Shown here: positions 37,000-48,107 of the stretch, piece by piece
How positions within the stretch are numbered: position 1 is the stretch's first letter
Layout of the letters: each line of letters opens with the position of its first letter
From: Primula veris
Taxonomy: Eukaryota; Streptophyta; Magnoliopsida; Ericales; Primulaceae
Assembly (NCBI GenBank): GCA_963682055.1
Contig: OY821751.1
Location: 11,346,001 to 11,410,000 of the forward strand
Reading direction: 5' to 3'
DNA length: 64,000 nt
Notes under the pieces: model-generated
The model's database searches: none
Seen by the model: only the letters and a program-made list of their open reading frames with translations
Told to the model about the DNA's origin: nothing
Program-made: the position numbers and the translations under genes

Positions 37000-39093
37000 A
37001 GATTACTCTTTTGAGACCCTACGTCAATTTTTCCAAATTTAGATTTTCCTTGGTTGTAGCCTCAGTTACAACTGACATTAGAACCAAGTCATTGTTCACA
37101 TCTTATTCATTGGTTACTCGCTTATCACTCTCAGTTGCAACTAGTGTTTTAACTCCTTTATTTTGCTTCTCTTCTTTACCTGCATACTTAGCGATATCTT
37201 GGCCTACAATTTTACTTTTGTCACCACTACCAAATAAATCAGTGTTACACAAGCTAACAACACATGCAACATGCTTAGAACAACCAGTATCAAAGTAACA
37301 ATAATCATGTGTTATATCTTTTAAAAAAAAAGTAATCGTAGCTTTACTACATTTAATTATGTCATTTTTCTTTTTGACAACCCAAACGTGTTTAAAATTG
37401 AGAACCTTTTAAAACAATTTCTTTGTAGTGACCAAGTTTATTACAAAACTAGCATCGCTTTACGTAATTACCAATTGTAGCCTTAGTTGCAACCATGATA
37501 TGAAAGCAAGTTTAGTTACAAGTGGATACTTCCTTGTACTTATAGTGGGTTGTGGGGTTGCTTTGCTTGTTGTAGCCATTATGAACACGGTCTTTTCACT
37601 TCCATTAGCTTTAGAATACCCCAATCCAGCATTATGCCTTGCATACCTTTGATATGAAAGCACTTTGTCTAAATTTTCAGTCCCGTTGTTGAGAAGTTTT
37701 ATCATTTTTTGAGTCTCCTCAATTTGAACATCTTTCTCTTTAAGTCCATTCTTTAACCCCAAATTTTCAACTTACAATTCTTTAACCGTTTTAGACATAG
37801 TTGTAAACCTCTTAAAAAATCTCAGATATTGGTCTTCTAGCTTAAAAATAGTAATAGTTTCATCATCACAACTATCAGATTCGGAATAATAACTTTCATC
37901 AGTTTCAGATCCATTTACAACTGAGTTTACAACTGAGGTAATTTTCGAGTTTTTCGCATTTTTGGCCATGAAATTTGTGAATATTTTGTATTTTCTTCTA
38001 CATTCTCACTTTTAGAATTAATAGAGGTAACTTCCATACATGTCTTGTACCTTTTTATATTGTTGGCGTATTCCTTCTCATCATGACGAAATCCGCTGCA
38101 TTCTTTACATCGAATGCATTTAGGTTGTGAGCCTATTGATTTCGTATCCCTTTCGGATCCCGCTTGTACAAAACGGAAGATATTGTCGATAAATAGAAGT
38201 ACGTCTTGTTCATTAACATCTCGGAAATACTCCGCCATAGTTAAGGCAGTCAAACCAACTCTCATACGAGCTCCCGGGGGTTCATTCATTTGACCATAAA
38301 CTAGAGCCACTTTTGATTCTGCAATATTTTTTTCATTAATTACTCCAGATTCTTTCATTTCCATGTAAAGATCTGTTCCATTCTCTTCTGGTTGCAACTC
38401 ACATTCATTTAATTTTTCTTTTATTTAACTTTTGTAAATCTTTTTAGCAAATGCAATAACGTTTTCATCATTAGTTCCATCTTCAGTTGCAAACAAACTC
38501 TCCTTACCTTGAAAAACAATACCAATACTCTTTCTTTTTGGTGTGGGAAAATTCATCTTGTACTTTCTAAGATTTCCATATATTCGATATTGTTAAATTC
38601 TTCAATGGCAGTCACATTTATTTCGAACCTTTGAGGTAAGGATCTCACAGTTTTCGTCACCAACTTGGCCTCAGTAATTTTTTCTCCAAGAGCATGACAT
38701 TCAGTAGCAATATCATATAAATTAGAATAGAATTCCTCTATGGTTTCGTGCTCTTCCATCTTTAGATTTTTGAATTTTGTGGAGAGTTGTTGAAGTCTTG
38801 AAGTTTTGACTCTTGTTGTACCTTCATGCATAGTCTTTAATATATCCCAAGCTTTTTTAGTAACTTCACACATAGATATCATCTTACATAAATTAAGATG
38901 AACTGCACTAAATCGCATGTAGTGCCTTTTCGTTTGCATTAGAATCCTTCTTCTCTTATTCAGACCAAGTATCTTCTGGGGCTGGATATTTTTCTATTTC
39001 TTCATCGGTGAGTGTTGGTACTTAATTACCATTTTATAATTGATTTTCATGTCTTTTTGTCTTGATATTTGATAAAAGCTCTAATTCTGACAT
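37000..39093 (-). pseudogene. Copia gag-protease remnant, copy A, with in-frame plastid insert
   Basis: Starts with ATG at 39093 (MSELELLSNIKTKRHENQ). UBN2 gag follows: CEVTKKAWDILKTMHEGTTR, EEHETIEEFYSNLYDIATEC and LVTKTVRSLPQRFEINVTAI at about 38580-38890. Next come the plastid atpB piece (38152-38374), a CxxC motif ([11 protein letters not shown]), a coiled-coil-like stretch (KNGLKEKDVQIEETQK) and a zinc knuckle broken by the same TAG as copy B. The protease DTGCSKH site is at 37271-37291. Several stops and frameshifts occur. Confidence 0.8.
38152..38374 (-). pseudogene. atpB: Plastid atpB fragment (nuclear plastid DNA) inside copia gag
   Basis: The minus strand encodes [60 protein letters not shown] and [14 protein letters not shown]. 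This is the middle of the chloroplast ATP synthase beta subunit, including the Walker B strand. Identity to the conserved plastid protein is essentially complete, so the transfer is recent. The frame is open across the junction into the gag remnant ([12 protein letters not shown]). Copy B has about 31 bp of other sequence at the same place. The piece cannot be a working ATP synthase. Confidence 0.92.
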
Positions 39094-39214
39094 TGCATAT
39101 ATCATAATTCGAACTTCCTTTAATCAACGATGCTTTATTGAACGATCCACTATTTTTAAATAACTCCATATATTCATAACAGAGGATCCTTACCAATTAA
39201 AGTTAGGTAAGAAT

Positions 39215-39225
39215 CTCTGATACCA
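39215..39225 (-). other. Primer binding site of the copia element (initiator Met-tRNA type)
   Basis: On the minus strand TGGTATCAGAG follows the LTR end ...TTTTTCA with a 2-base spacer. It is complementary to the 3' end of initiator Met-tRNA, as usual for copia elements. Confidence 0.85.
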
Positions 39226-39227
39226 AT

Positions 39228-40046
39228 TGAAAAATACGTTTGCATAATGTTTCAAATGCTGTTACACGTTTCAGTTACAACTGAGTTTTATTTCAGTTAT
39301 AACAAAGGAGTAGTTTACAGAATATAAATAACACAAGATGTTTAATTACGAATTTCGATGTGCGCACCACATCAATGTCTCCGAGACATTCACCAAATGT
39401 TTATTTATATTGTCAAGTTTACAATAGTAGACAGTCTTAATGACTATTTATATTGTCAAGTTTACAATACTCAATGACACCTCTCAATAACTAATGACAC
39501 CCAGTCATAAATTTCTCTCAAATAATAGTTGTTTCCTCTATAATATTTCGTGGGTCTCTCTCTCTATTTGCTGTATAATATATGATGGAGAGACAAAAAA
39601 TATTAGAGTATAATTGACTTTATTTATACAAATAATCCTAATCTTAATCAAAGAGGAATTATTTCATTTTTCTCTCTTTACTTTTTAGACTCTTTGATTA
39701 GGAGTCTTCTTTCCTTGATATTCAGGCCTTCTATTCCCATAAAAAAATATCTTCATTATCTTCATTCTAATCTTCTGAGATTTACTTCAGATCTTCTAGA
39801 TTCGCTATTCACGTTTTTGGACCTTCTAGAATATATTTGACCGAATATTGAGCTGCAAGTTTCTGTTCGACGGTTTTAGTTATAACTGAACTTGTAACTT
39901 CAACCTGAACTGTATCACAACTTAACAAACGTGTTACACAATAATTGTTAACATAATAAAAGTTCAATCTAAGTAAACTCACTCTATTTTTGACAATATG
40001 GTGACAAAAAAATACGGTACAATAAACTTGTACTTTGGACCTAACA
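39228..40046 (-). repeat. 5' LTR of the copia element, 819 bp
   Basis: Runs on the minus strand from TGTTAGGTCCAAAGTAC (40046) to CGTATTTTTCA (39228). It aligns with 31675-32427 and, in the other orientation, with the solo LTR at 53455-54389 (shared ATATTCGGTCAAATATATTC). Confidence 0.85.
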
Positions 40047-42599
40047 TATATGTACAAAATACAATCACAATAGGTATTATTTCACTAAAAAAAAGCATAA
40101 CCCCATGAGACATGGCTTAATTGATATGTAATTGAGCTAAAAGAGATTTTTAGATAAAGGGTAGTTTACCCCATTATAGGAACATATTGTGTCATGTATT
40201 CAAAACTCGTTACTATTTGTTTGCAATTGAAACTATGAGAACCAAAAAGTTTTTTAAAACCCATAAGCATCTAACGTTTTAGGCCTGATTACATAACCAA
40301 ACAAGTGTACCCCAACCCAAACAAATGCACCAAAACCCATAAGCAGATATAGTCATTGTTGGCACTGAAACCCCCTTTATGGCCAAATTGGTCTGTGTTA
40401 GCTGTGCACCTTCATGCTATCTCTTCGTTTATGATCTCATTTGTTGATCTTTTCTTCGAGTTTGCTGTGTTATTGTGTTTAATAATATTCAATTTCGTTA
40501 ATTATTCAGGAATGATTTATAATTACCCACTTCCCACTTTCCACTTTCATCACATGTTTCCAGAACCTTTAAATAGTTTCCAAACCAATTGGGTTTTTTA
40601 GATATGCATACTTCCCATTTCGAATTGCCATCGAGTCATTAATATAACTGGACATCACCGCTTTTGGGCCAAAGATAGGTAATTTTTTTCATCAATATGG
40701 TTTACAACAATATTTAACTATTAATGACAAAAAAAAAAGGACATAATGTTTTTTTCTAAAGAAAATGTATGGTTCTTCATTAAAGATTTAATGTATTACA
40801 GTAATAGATAGTATCATTTTTATAATCTTGACAAACAGGTGTTAGACCTGATGACAAACTCAAACGGGGTTTGAAGAGTTTTTACTATTTTTAAAAACTT
40901 TTCTTTAGTTAATTAAAACAACAGCTTAGATTGGTTTATAAATATATATATTAAAGAAATGTGTAAACAAGTCTACATGACAAACTCAAAAGTATAAGAA
41001 GTGGAATATATAATAATATAAAAATATATTACTTGACAATTTTCACAAAACCAGATGGCACAGACACAATCACAATAGTTATATGACCACCCAACTACAT
41101 TATCAACACAAGTTGATTTTAGAAGCACATTGATTTGTTTAGCTATCGACAAATGAATATATTAACTTAAAAATTAATTCAATTTGTTTCCTTTGGACTA
41201 TCCAACTATCGACGAATAGACATATCAATCAAATGATTGATCTAAGCGTTTGTTTTGGATGATCAGCTAAGTCAATATGCAGTTTTAGTAACAATATAAA
41301 TATCTATCAAGTAATATTAATGATATGACAACATTATAAACTTGATAATTAAAGTGTAAGGATAGAAAGTCCTTGACGCAAATATTTATTGAGCTTCAGC
41401 TCAAGTTGAGCCTACGTGATCATGTCCCCAAGTCCAATTGGATCTTGGACTTATTATATTTGAACACGTACTTCCTTTAGGGCATTGTACTCTTTCCCAA
41501 TGATCTTCCTTTAGGGTAGAGCTGCCCTTTACAACACTCTTTCTTAGGGGTAGAGCTACATACAAACTCGCTTCTCCTTAAGGGAAAAGCTACCTACGTA
41601 ACTACTTTTTAAAGGATAGTAATTAGAACATTTGTCGCACAAGACTTTGGATCTTGGATCCAAACAACTTTTTCTACTTTAATTTGTACACGAGTTGAAC
41701 ATTGAATAAGTTATATCAACCTTGTTTAAAGCCAATCTATCGATGTTATCGACGGTATAAACAGAGGTTGGATCGCACACAATCGAAAATAATGAAATGT
41801 TTACAAATAATGTCCCAAAAAAATTACTCCATTCACCCAATATAATATGATATAACTACTGATCTTGAGAATTGTGAGGCTTGGATTGAAGGCAAGACAT
41901 CGTCGGTGTAGAATCAAGTTGACACGGCTTCGCCTTTGAATAAAATGTGAGACCAAAGCCTTTGTATATGAGTTGGGAATAATGTGGTGTGTTTTTTCTT
42001 CTGAACTCTTGATGTCTATTTATAGTTGGAGGCATAATTAGCCGTTGCTAGGGCTTCCCATTTGAATTTCAAATTTCAGTTCTTTCCAACTGGTTAACTT
42101 TGGATCCAACCGGTTGAACTCTGTATTTTAGGATTATTATCTTGCCATTTTGAAATTCGAATATACTTTGGATTAACTATCCTAATTGCAAATGGGATCT
42201 TCAGATATTATCTTCTGATTGCACATTAACTACTCCAAAGTTCAGTTTTTTATTTCGTAGTTTTGTGAATTTGTTTCCAAGTCTTCAAAAACTGTATCAG
42301 TACTTTCGATATAGGTATACCATATCCAATTGGTTAAGAACTTATCCGACGGTTGAAATTGTTAATTACAGATTTAACAAGTCCTTTGTTGATTATTCTT
42401 TAGTTGTATACTCCTTTTGTTTACTCTTATTAGTGTAGTTGTTTATCTGTGACGATCTAAAATAAACTCGTTGAAAGTATTTGTACATCGACATTTGTTG
42501 TGTACATACAATTCCAGTTTGCTATCATCAAAACATAATTTAATATGGTAGAATTGAAAATTGATGCAACAAAAACTATATTGCATGATTCAGTTCTCG
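40047..42599. other. Unassigned region between copia LTR and PHD foldback
   Basis: AT-rich. Repeated phrases such as aaaacccataagca occur near 40250-40340. Three related phrases of the type cctttagggtagagct occur at 41470-41620. Neither belongs to a family I recognise. No convincing reading frame. Confidence 0.3.
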
Positions 42600-42771
42600 A
42601 CTCTTAAACTAACTTAACTAGCTTTCTCTTAGCAAATCACAACTAATCATATTTCCGAAAAAACACAAAATTGTAAGGCTAGAAAGGCAAAACCTATATA
42701 TGGACATATGAACCCCTGTGAGTTTTGAACAAAAAAAAAAAGGCTCGGATGTTTTTGCCGAAACCAGGCAA

Positions 42772-43200
42772 CTAGTTTAGAATTATATTCAATCTTTTGG
42801 AGAAATCCATGTCGTGTCTTGTCGTATCTATATCTATATCAGTCCAGTGAATGAGAGACCATGAAAATCCGTCTTCTAGTTCATGTTTTACTTCAAGAAG
42901 ATTTTGTAATTCATTATACACCTCGTCACACTTTTTTCCACAAAAAAGTTGTATCACCAACAATGCTAGTAGATAAAACATATATCTCCTCTTTGCATGA
43001 CTCGTAATATTTTCTTTTACAAAGTCTGCAGGTGAAAAGAGTATTTTTCTGAGCTTTACTACTTTCGTAGTGCCAACCAACAAGAGGAAGCATATTTATG
43101 CCAATGCAGCTTTGCTGAATTCTTGATGGACAACCATCACAGCACATAGATCCCCTCTATCACCATATAACCCACAAGCGTCGACATTTTTATGAACATC
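42772..43200 (-). pseudogene. IDM1-like PHD-finger protein fragment, left arm
   Basis: Encodes CCDGCPSRIQQSCIGINMLP and NTLFTCRLCKRKYYESCKEE, the zinc-ligand spacing of a plant PHD finger. After a frame change comes FCGKKCDEVYNELQNLLEVK and HELEDGFSWSLIHWTDIDID. The combination is characteristic of INCREASED DNA METHYLATION 1-type PHD/GNAT proteins, which acetylate histones and promote DNA demethylation. About 30 bp covering the ligands NCTCKFC are deleted. The acetyltransferase part is absent. Confidence 0.85.
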
Positions 43201-43431
43201 CTCAATATTCAAATAAAAAAAACCGCAACGCTTGGCCTTATCGTGTTGGTTCTATGCTTTTATCCGAGCTTATTTGCTTTGTTGGAAAGCTTTTTTTCTC
43301 GTAATTGGGATCACCTTCAGTGTCTTCTTCACCCTCTTCCATTGCCACATCTTCACCAATTTTACTCCCATCTTTTTGCTTTTGCTTAATTTTAGAAGTT
43401 TTTTTTGCATTTTCTACTTTTTTTGGTGAGC

Positions 43432-43990
43432 CAATTTACTTGAGAAAAATGTTCGAGATAGAAGCATGGAACCAACAAAATAAGACCAAGCATTGCGGTT
43501 TTGATGATTTGAATGTTGAGGATGTTGATGGAAATGACGATGCTTGTGCGTTATAATGGTGATGGAGGGGATCTATGCATTGTGATGGTTGTATATCAAC
43601 ATTTCATCAAAGCTGCATTGGCATAAATACGCTTCCTCATGTTGATTGGCACCATGCCAACTGTACATGCAAATTTTGCAAAAGTAGTAAATCTTAGAGA
43701 AACACTCTTTTCACATGCAGACTTTGTGAAAGAAAATATCACGAGTCATGTAGAGAGGAGATAGATGTTTTATCTACTCGCGTTATTGGTGATACATTTT
43801 TTTTTGTGTGGAAAGAAGTGTGACGATCGTTGTATAATGAATTGCAAAATCTTCTTGAAGTAAAACATGAACTAGAAGCCGAATTTTCAGGGTCACTCAT
43901 TCATCAGACCGATATACATAAAGATACGACATGACACGATATGAATTTACACAAAAGGTGGAATGTAATTCTAAACTGTCTGAGTTTCAG
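43432..43990 (+). pseudogene. IDM1-like PHD-finger protein fragment, right arm
   Basis: Reads FDDLNVEDVDGNDDACAL, then in another frame [19 protein letters not shown] and [20 protein letters not shown] and a further frame (NTLFTCRLCERKYHESCREE, ELQNLLEVKHELEAEFSGSL) follow. It keeps the NCTCKFC ligands lost in the left arm but has its own stops. The arms therefore decayed independently after the duplication. Confidence 0.85.
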
Positions 43991-44135
43991 CAAAAAACAT
44001 TCTAGCCTTTTGTTCTTTTTCTCCAAACTCACAGGGTTCATCTGTCTGTATATAGGTTTTCCCTTTTCTAGCTTTACAATTTGTATTTTTTTGGAATATG
44101 TTTAGTTTTGCTTTACTGAGGCGAGCTTGTTGTGC

Positions 44136-44305
44136 TTCAACTCTTGTTGAAATTGTCCTTGAAGAGAGTCTTTAAATAGCCATGATATTGTTAGAGGTTT
44201 TTTATGCATACCAGAAGTGATATCATAGAATAAATTTAAAAGAAACGGAAGTTATGCACTTATGCTTATAGTAAAGCAATGTTGTATTGGAGTTTAATTA
44301 TTTTT
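44136..44305 (+). pseudogene. F-box/FBD unit 3' end, third copy
   Basis: From gcttcaactcttgttgaaat it matches the last codons of the FBD gene (EIVLEESL). The stop here is TAA rather than TGA. The 3' flank block aaacggaagttatgcactta follows. The upstream part of the gene is replaced by the PHD foldback. Confidence 0.8.
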
Positions 44306-44810
44306 TTACAATCCTAGCTAAAGTTGTAGGTAGCATCTTTATACAGTCAAACAATTCTCAATACAGCCCAAGTTTTGTACTTTGGAAACCAGAGTCACTT
44401 TTCAAAAAACAGACTCGTACTTGCGAAAGCAGATACGTTTATTCGGGTGCATAACTTCCTTTTCTTGTTTGGCTGCAGGCTGCAGCTATTGAGCAAATAA
44501 GCTGAAAGATTTTAAAGTTTGGTTTATCTAGCTTTACATTTCTAGCTTTTTGAGGCTGACAATAATAACATCATAGTTGATAAAACCATACCCGGGATAT
44601 TGAAATTCACCCCTTTATGTTTTTTTTATAAGTATTTCACCCAATACCCATTGTGAACTTTCATGTTAATTTATCTTTTGAAAGTGATTAATGTTTAAAT
44701 AAATGTATTAGTTTTCCTGTGTAATTTCTAGCATTTTGTATTAGTTTTTTTTTTTTTTTTATATAGTAATGTGTAAGGTTTTGACATCTGTCAATGGATA
44801 AATCTTCTCC
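44306..44810 (+). other. Spacer ending in an F-box intron 1 fragment
   Basis: 44740-44810 (T run, atagtaatgtgtaaggtttt, gacatctgtcaatggataaa) matches intron 1 of the FBD gene at 18630-18700. The homology stops where the Tat-like element begins at 44811. The preceding 430 bp holds nothing I recognise. Confidence 0.55.
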
Positions 44811-45482
44811 CAAAGAAACGGCCAAGCCGAAGTGTCCAATAGAACCATACTGGACGGACTAAAGAAAAGCTCCGAGCTAGAAAGGAAAGTGGCCCGAAGA
44901 GCACCCTAGATCATGTGGTCACATCGAACGAAACCTAGGAAAAGTACAAAGAAAATGCCCTTCAGCCAGGCATACGGCATGAAGGCAGTTATCTCCACCG
45001 ACATGAGCATCCCAACATTAAGAACCAGTTAGTCACTTGAAAAAAAAAACGATCGAATGATCAAAGAGGAACTCACCATGGCTGAAGAAGGCAGGATCCA
45101 AACAGCTCTCACCATGGCAGAATTCCAGAAAAAGACAAAGCTAGCATACGATGGAAAGGTAAAAAAGACTAGAGAATTCAAGGACGGAGAGCTAGTTCTC
45201 CTCTGCATAACCACTTACGCAGATAAAGAACATCAAGAAAAAATGAAACCTAACTGAGAAGGACCATACATTGTTGTAAAAAATGTGGGGCATGCAGCTT
45301 ACAAACTTGAGAGCGTCCTGCCCAAGGATGGAAGGGGAGAAGACAATCCCTGGAGCGCAAAAATCTTACAAAGTATTACTTTTAAAAGAAAAAGTTGTAT
45401 TGGATTCTCTTTTGAAGTTATCAATAAAAACAAGTTCACTGACTTTTCATGTATGCTACAAGCAATGCTGAATGAAAAATAG
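44811..45482 (+). pseudogene. Tat-like integrase C-terminal fragment
   Basis: Reads NGQAEVSNRTILDGLKK (with the third catalytic acid, Glu), MPFSQAYGMKAVISTDMSIP, EFKDGELVLLCITTYADKEH, EGPYIVVKNVGHAAYKLESV and NPWSAKILQSITFK. These are the end of the integrase core and the GPY-type C-terminal domain of Tat/Ogre-type elements. In-frame stops (near 44907 and 45027) and frame changes make it inactive. Confidence 0.85.
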
Positions 45483-45519
45483 CAAAGAACATACACTTCG
45501 AAGAATAGCAGATAATACA

Positions 45520-46654
45520 CCCTATATCTCATCACGGGAAGGAGGAGAGCGGGCGTAGGGGAATGAGAATCGAATCCAGCAAGAATCATTCAAGGGGAGC
45601 CCCACTAGTTGAAGGGCCATAACATGAGCCGTCAAAGTCATGGCATTAACCCTCCCTACTTTCTCCTCATGAATATGCACGAATTCCGCCTCGGCGAGAG
45701 ATCCGGTCCTCTGTCGTTCTTCTCTCCTGACCGTCTTGAGAAGGCCAGGAATGTCAACGGCCCCTTCGGTCTCCAACTTCTGCAGCCTCTCCTATAGATT
45801 CATCCTAGTCATCAACTCCTCTGCTCGGGCCTCTCTCATAAACGCTTAAAAACTGGCTAGCTGGGAATGGGACTCCTTCATGCCCTCATTCCATACATCC
45901 TCCATCTCCTCAAAAGAGGTAAAGAACTCTCCTTTCTGCGTGTCTAAGGAAGGGCCCAAAGAGGAAAAGAGATCCTGAATGGAGAAAAGAAAAAAAAACA
46001 TAACGAAAGAGAAAATATCTACGAATGACATGCGGGGTAACAAGAAAGAAGTGTACCTCAGCAAGATGTCGAAGCCTATTTATGACAACTTGAAGTCTCT
46101 AGCCTAGGAATCAGGGTGCACGTCTGGGGTATAAGGACCCCGGCCAGCTCTTCGGCTGAGGGCGAATGGAGGGTCCAAACGGGATCGATTCGAGGGACCA
46201 CTCGAGGAGCACTCCTCGAAGAAGGAATAATCTATTTGCAAGGAATGTCCTTCTCTTTAGGAGGGACAGAAGTACTCCTCTCGGGCATGGAAGTTCCCCC
46301 CTTAGGGGGAGGTATAATATCTTTGGACGCATGCGAAAGCCAAGAGCCCCGGTAGACACGACAGGGCACCAACTCTTGCATCAGCAGCATTGAGGATGCG
46401 AAAGGAACCTGGGAAGAGGACAAGATTGCACGTGGCCTCTTTCGGCTCGAAAAGGGTTTCAAGAGTGGTTCTTATGCAGGAGGCAAGCTAGCATTTTGAC
46501 CATACGATTTGGGTAAAGTCACAAGTGACACAAAGGCAATAGGAACAACTACAATAGCTGACCCTCTACGTCCTCCAACAGTTTGTCCATCACAGTTTTG
46601 AGATCATTGGATGATATAGAAATAGTAGTAGAATAAGGAGAAGATGGTTCCATA
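45520..46654 (-). pseudogene. Antisense reading-frame remnant between integrase and 3' LTR
   Basis: From an ATG at 46654 (MEPSSPYSTTISISSNDLKT) the minus strand has broken but mostly open frames ending in charged, coiled-coil-like sequence (SFEEMEDVWNEGMKESHSQL, AFMREARAEELMTRMNL, ERLQKLETEG). An extra antisense frame at this place is a known feature of some Tat-lineage elements. The assignment of this stretch to that frame is inferred from position and composition. Confidence 0.45.
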
Positions 46655-47211
46655 CTTGTCTGGCTTGGGGGGAAGCTCTCTCTCTCTAAAAAAAGAAACA
46701 TGGCGATTGAAGAAGATGACATAAATTAAAAAGGATAGAAAATAAAATGGAGATAGGCCAGCTTGGACTCCCACATTTATAGGCCCTAATGATGAAGCCA
46801 CATTTATAGGAAATGAAAAAGATTTAAACCGCGAATAGGTCCCACCTGCGCCGCCATTAATTAAGAAACTGCTGCACGTCACATAGAAGAAAGAGGAAAA
46901 GCCAACCCTTACATTACACGTGGAAAAAAGAACTCTCACCACTTCCCCCAATAACGTCCCTCTAACTTCCGTGACAAAACCAATGAGGGAGGAAAAATAC
47001 AACCATAAAAATACACTTTTTTTATAGTTAAAAAAGGGAAAACAAAACGGTGAATCATGAAGGTGGCCCTCGGTCCCTCGTGAAGTGGAAAGAACTCTGA
47101 TGAGCCGAGGATCTCCCAAGGAGAATAATAAAACAAGGGCTTTAGCAGCAAGAAAAAGTGCTTCAAAACTGCAAGAGCCCAATCCTCACACTCCCATAGT
47201 TAGGGAGTTGT

Positions 47212-48107
47212 TGATGGAGGTTAAAAATTAGGGTTAGAAGCTTGTAGTGATTGTAATACACGTGGCCTAAAACCCAGCAATGAAGAAGAAATTAATGAGC
47301 ATTTAATGGCCCTATCGAGGGAAGCAGATATGGTTCTGAACCCGCTTCTCTCATCGAGAATCTTATCAGTGAGATAACCTCTGCAAGATACTCATATATC
47401 TAAAATGATCAATTAGATATTACACAAAGGAAATAAGACATTAAAGGAAAGGATACCCGACAGCAGAAGTAAAAGATAAGTGAGTAACCCACGCCAAGTC
47501 CTCCTTGCCAATGGATATTCAACTATCTGAAGGGATGAAGTTATAAGATCAATGCCTCTGAAGGCTAATGAAAAATACATGGTCTCTCAGAAGAGCGGCC
47601 AGTGAGGAGAAGTGGCGTGTCCCCTTCGGTCTAGCCAAGTCGGTGGAAAGATACATAATATATGGCAGGATATATCTCAGCATGACATTAAGGAAACGAA
47701 ATATATAACGAAGATGTAATTGGTAAGATCATACCAGTCATGAAAGATACTCTCTATATCGCCTCCACCACCTATATAAGGGGCTCATAATCTAGGAAGG
47801 AGATCATCTGAACCCAAATGAACTCAAACATACACTTAATTATCGGAGACTACTAACCCTACCTAAGTTCAACACAAATTTACTTTCACTGTCAAAACCC
47901 TAAAAGGTTTAACCTTCTCACTGCTCCGTTAGGCGGATGAAGTTAAACGGTGGTTAAACCAACAAGTCCCTATTTATCTTAACTATTTATGCGTAAGTCG
48001 TAAAGAATACCAAGAGCTCCGGGCCAAGTGCTAAAAATGAGTTTTCTCATTGGCTCACAGCTTGTGAGTAGAGTTCACGCACTAGATCTAAAATTCAAGG
48101 TCTATCA
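47212..48107 (+). repeat. 3' LTR of the Tat-like element, 896 bp
   Basis: Starts TGATGGAGGTTAAAAATT after tagggagttgt and ends GGTCTATCA. It aligns with the solo LTR at 30623-31570 and the split LTR at 25905-27624. A TATA-like ctatataagg lies near 47771. Confidence 0.85.

Larger units (their letters stand above)
31675..40046 (-). mobile_element. Defective Ty1/copia LTR retrotransposon with internal duplication and nested insertions
   Basis: On the minus strand the order is: 5' LTR (39228-40046), primer site (39215-39225), gag and protease remnant A (37000-39093) with a plastid insert, Mutator-like foldback (35885-36998), F-box 3' fragment (35625-35884), gag-protease remnant B (34080-35623), RNase H fragment (33615-33938), 3' untranslated region, polypurine tract and 3' LTR (31675-32427). 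Integrase and reverse transcriptase are absent. The two gag-protease blocks cannot belong to a normal element. Either two elements recombined or the region duplicated when the F-box/Mutator segment entered. The lineage resembles SIRE/Tork-type copia elements. Confidence 0.75.
42600..44135. repeat. Inverted duplication of an IDM1-like PHD-finger gene fragment (hairpin-forming)
   Basis: The reverse complement of 42600-43290 aligns with 43425-44135 almost throughout. Matched pairs include gaagcatggaacc/GAAGCATAGAACC-like, gaggatgtt, gaggggatctatg, agctgcattggcataaat and gaattgcaaaatcttcttga. The spacer is about 130 bp. Transcription through it would give a long imperfect hairpin. The outer ends (gggttcatctg... 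and its complement near 42715) are also inverted copies, so the duplicated unit includes non-PHD flanks. Confidence 0.85.
44811..48107 (+). mobile_element. 5'-truncated Ty3/gypsy Tat-like retrotransposon
   Basis: It begins inside integrase at 44811 and runs through a non-coding 3' part with an antisense reading frame remnant to a complete 3' LTR (47212-48107). Gag, protease, RT, RNase H and the 5' LTR are missing. Its right end joins copy 3 of the F-box 5' module and its left end an F-box intron fragment. It therefore sits in, or has recombined with, the F-box array. Confidence 0.8.

Noticed and set aside
43192..43429. Hydrophobic open frames in the PHD foldback loop, resembling a small membrane protein
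   Set aside because: The stretch is partly the complement of the left PHD arm and partly the spacer. There is no conserved frame between the two arms.
46604..47182. A 192-codon open frame on the minus strand
   Set aside because: It lies in the 3' non-coding part of the Tat-like element. Its composition is rich in Phe, Ser and Leu with no domain, and the more plausible antisense start (46654) is in a different frame.
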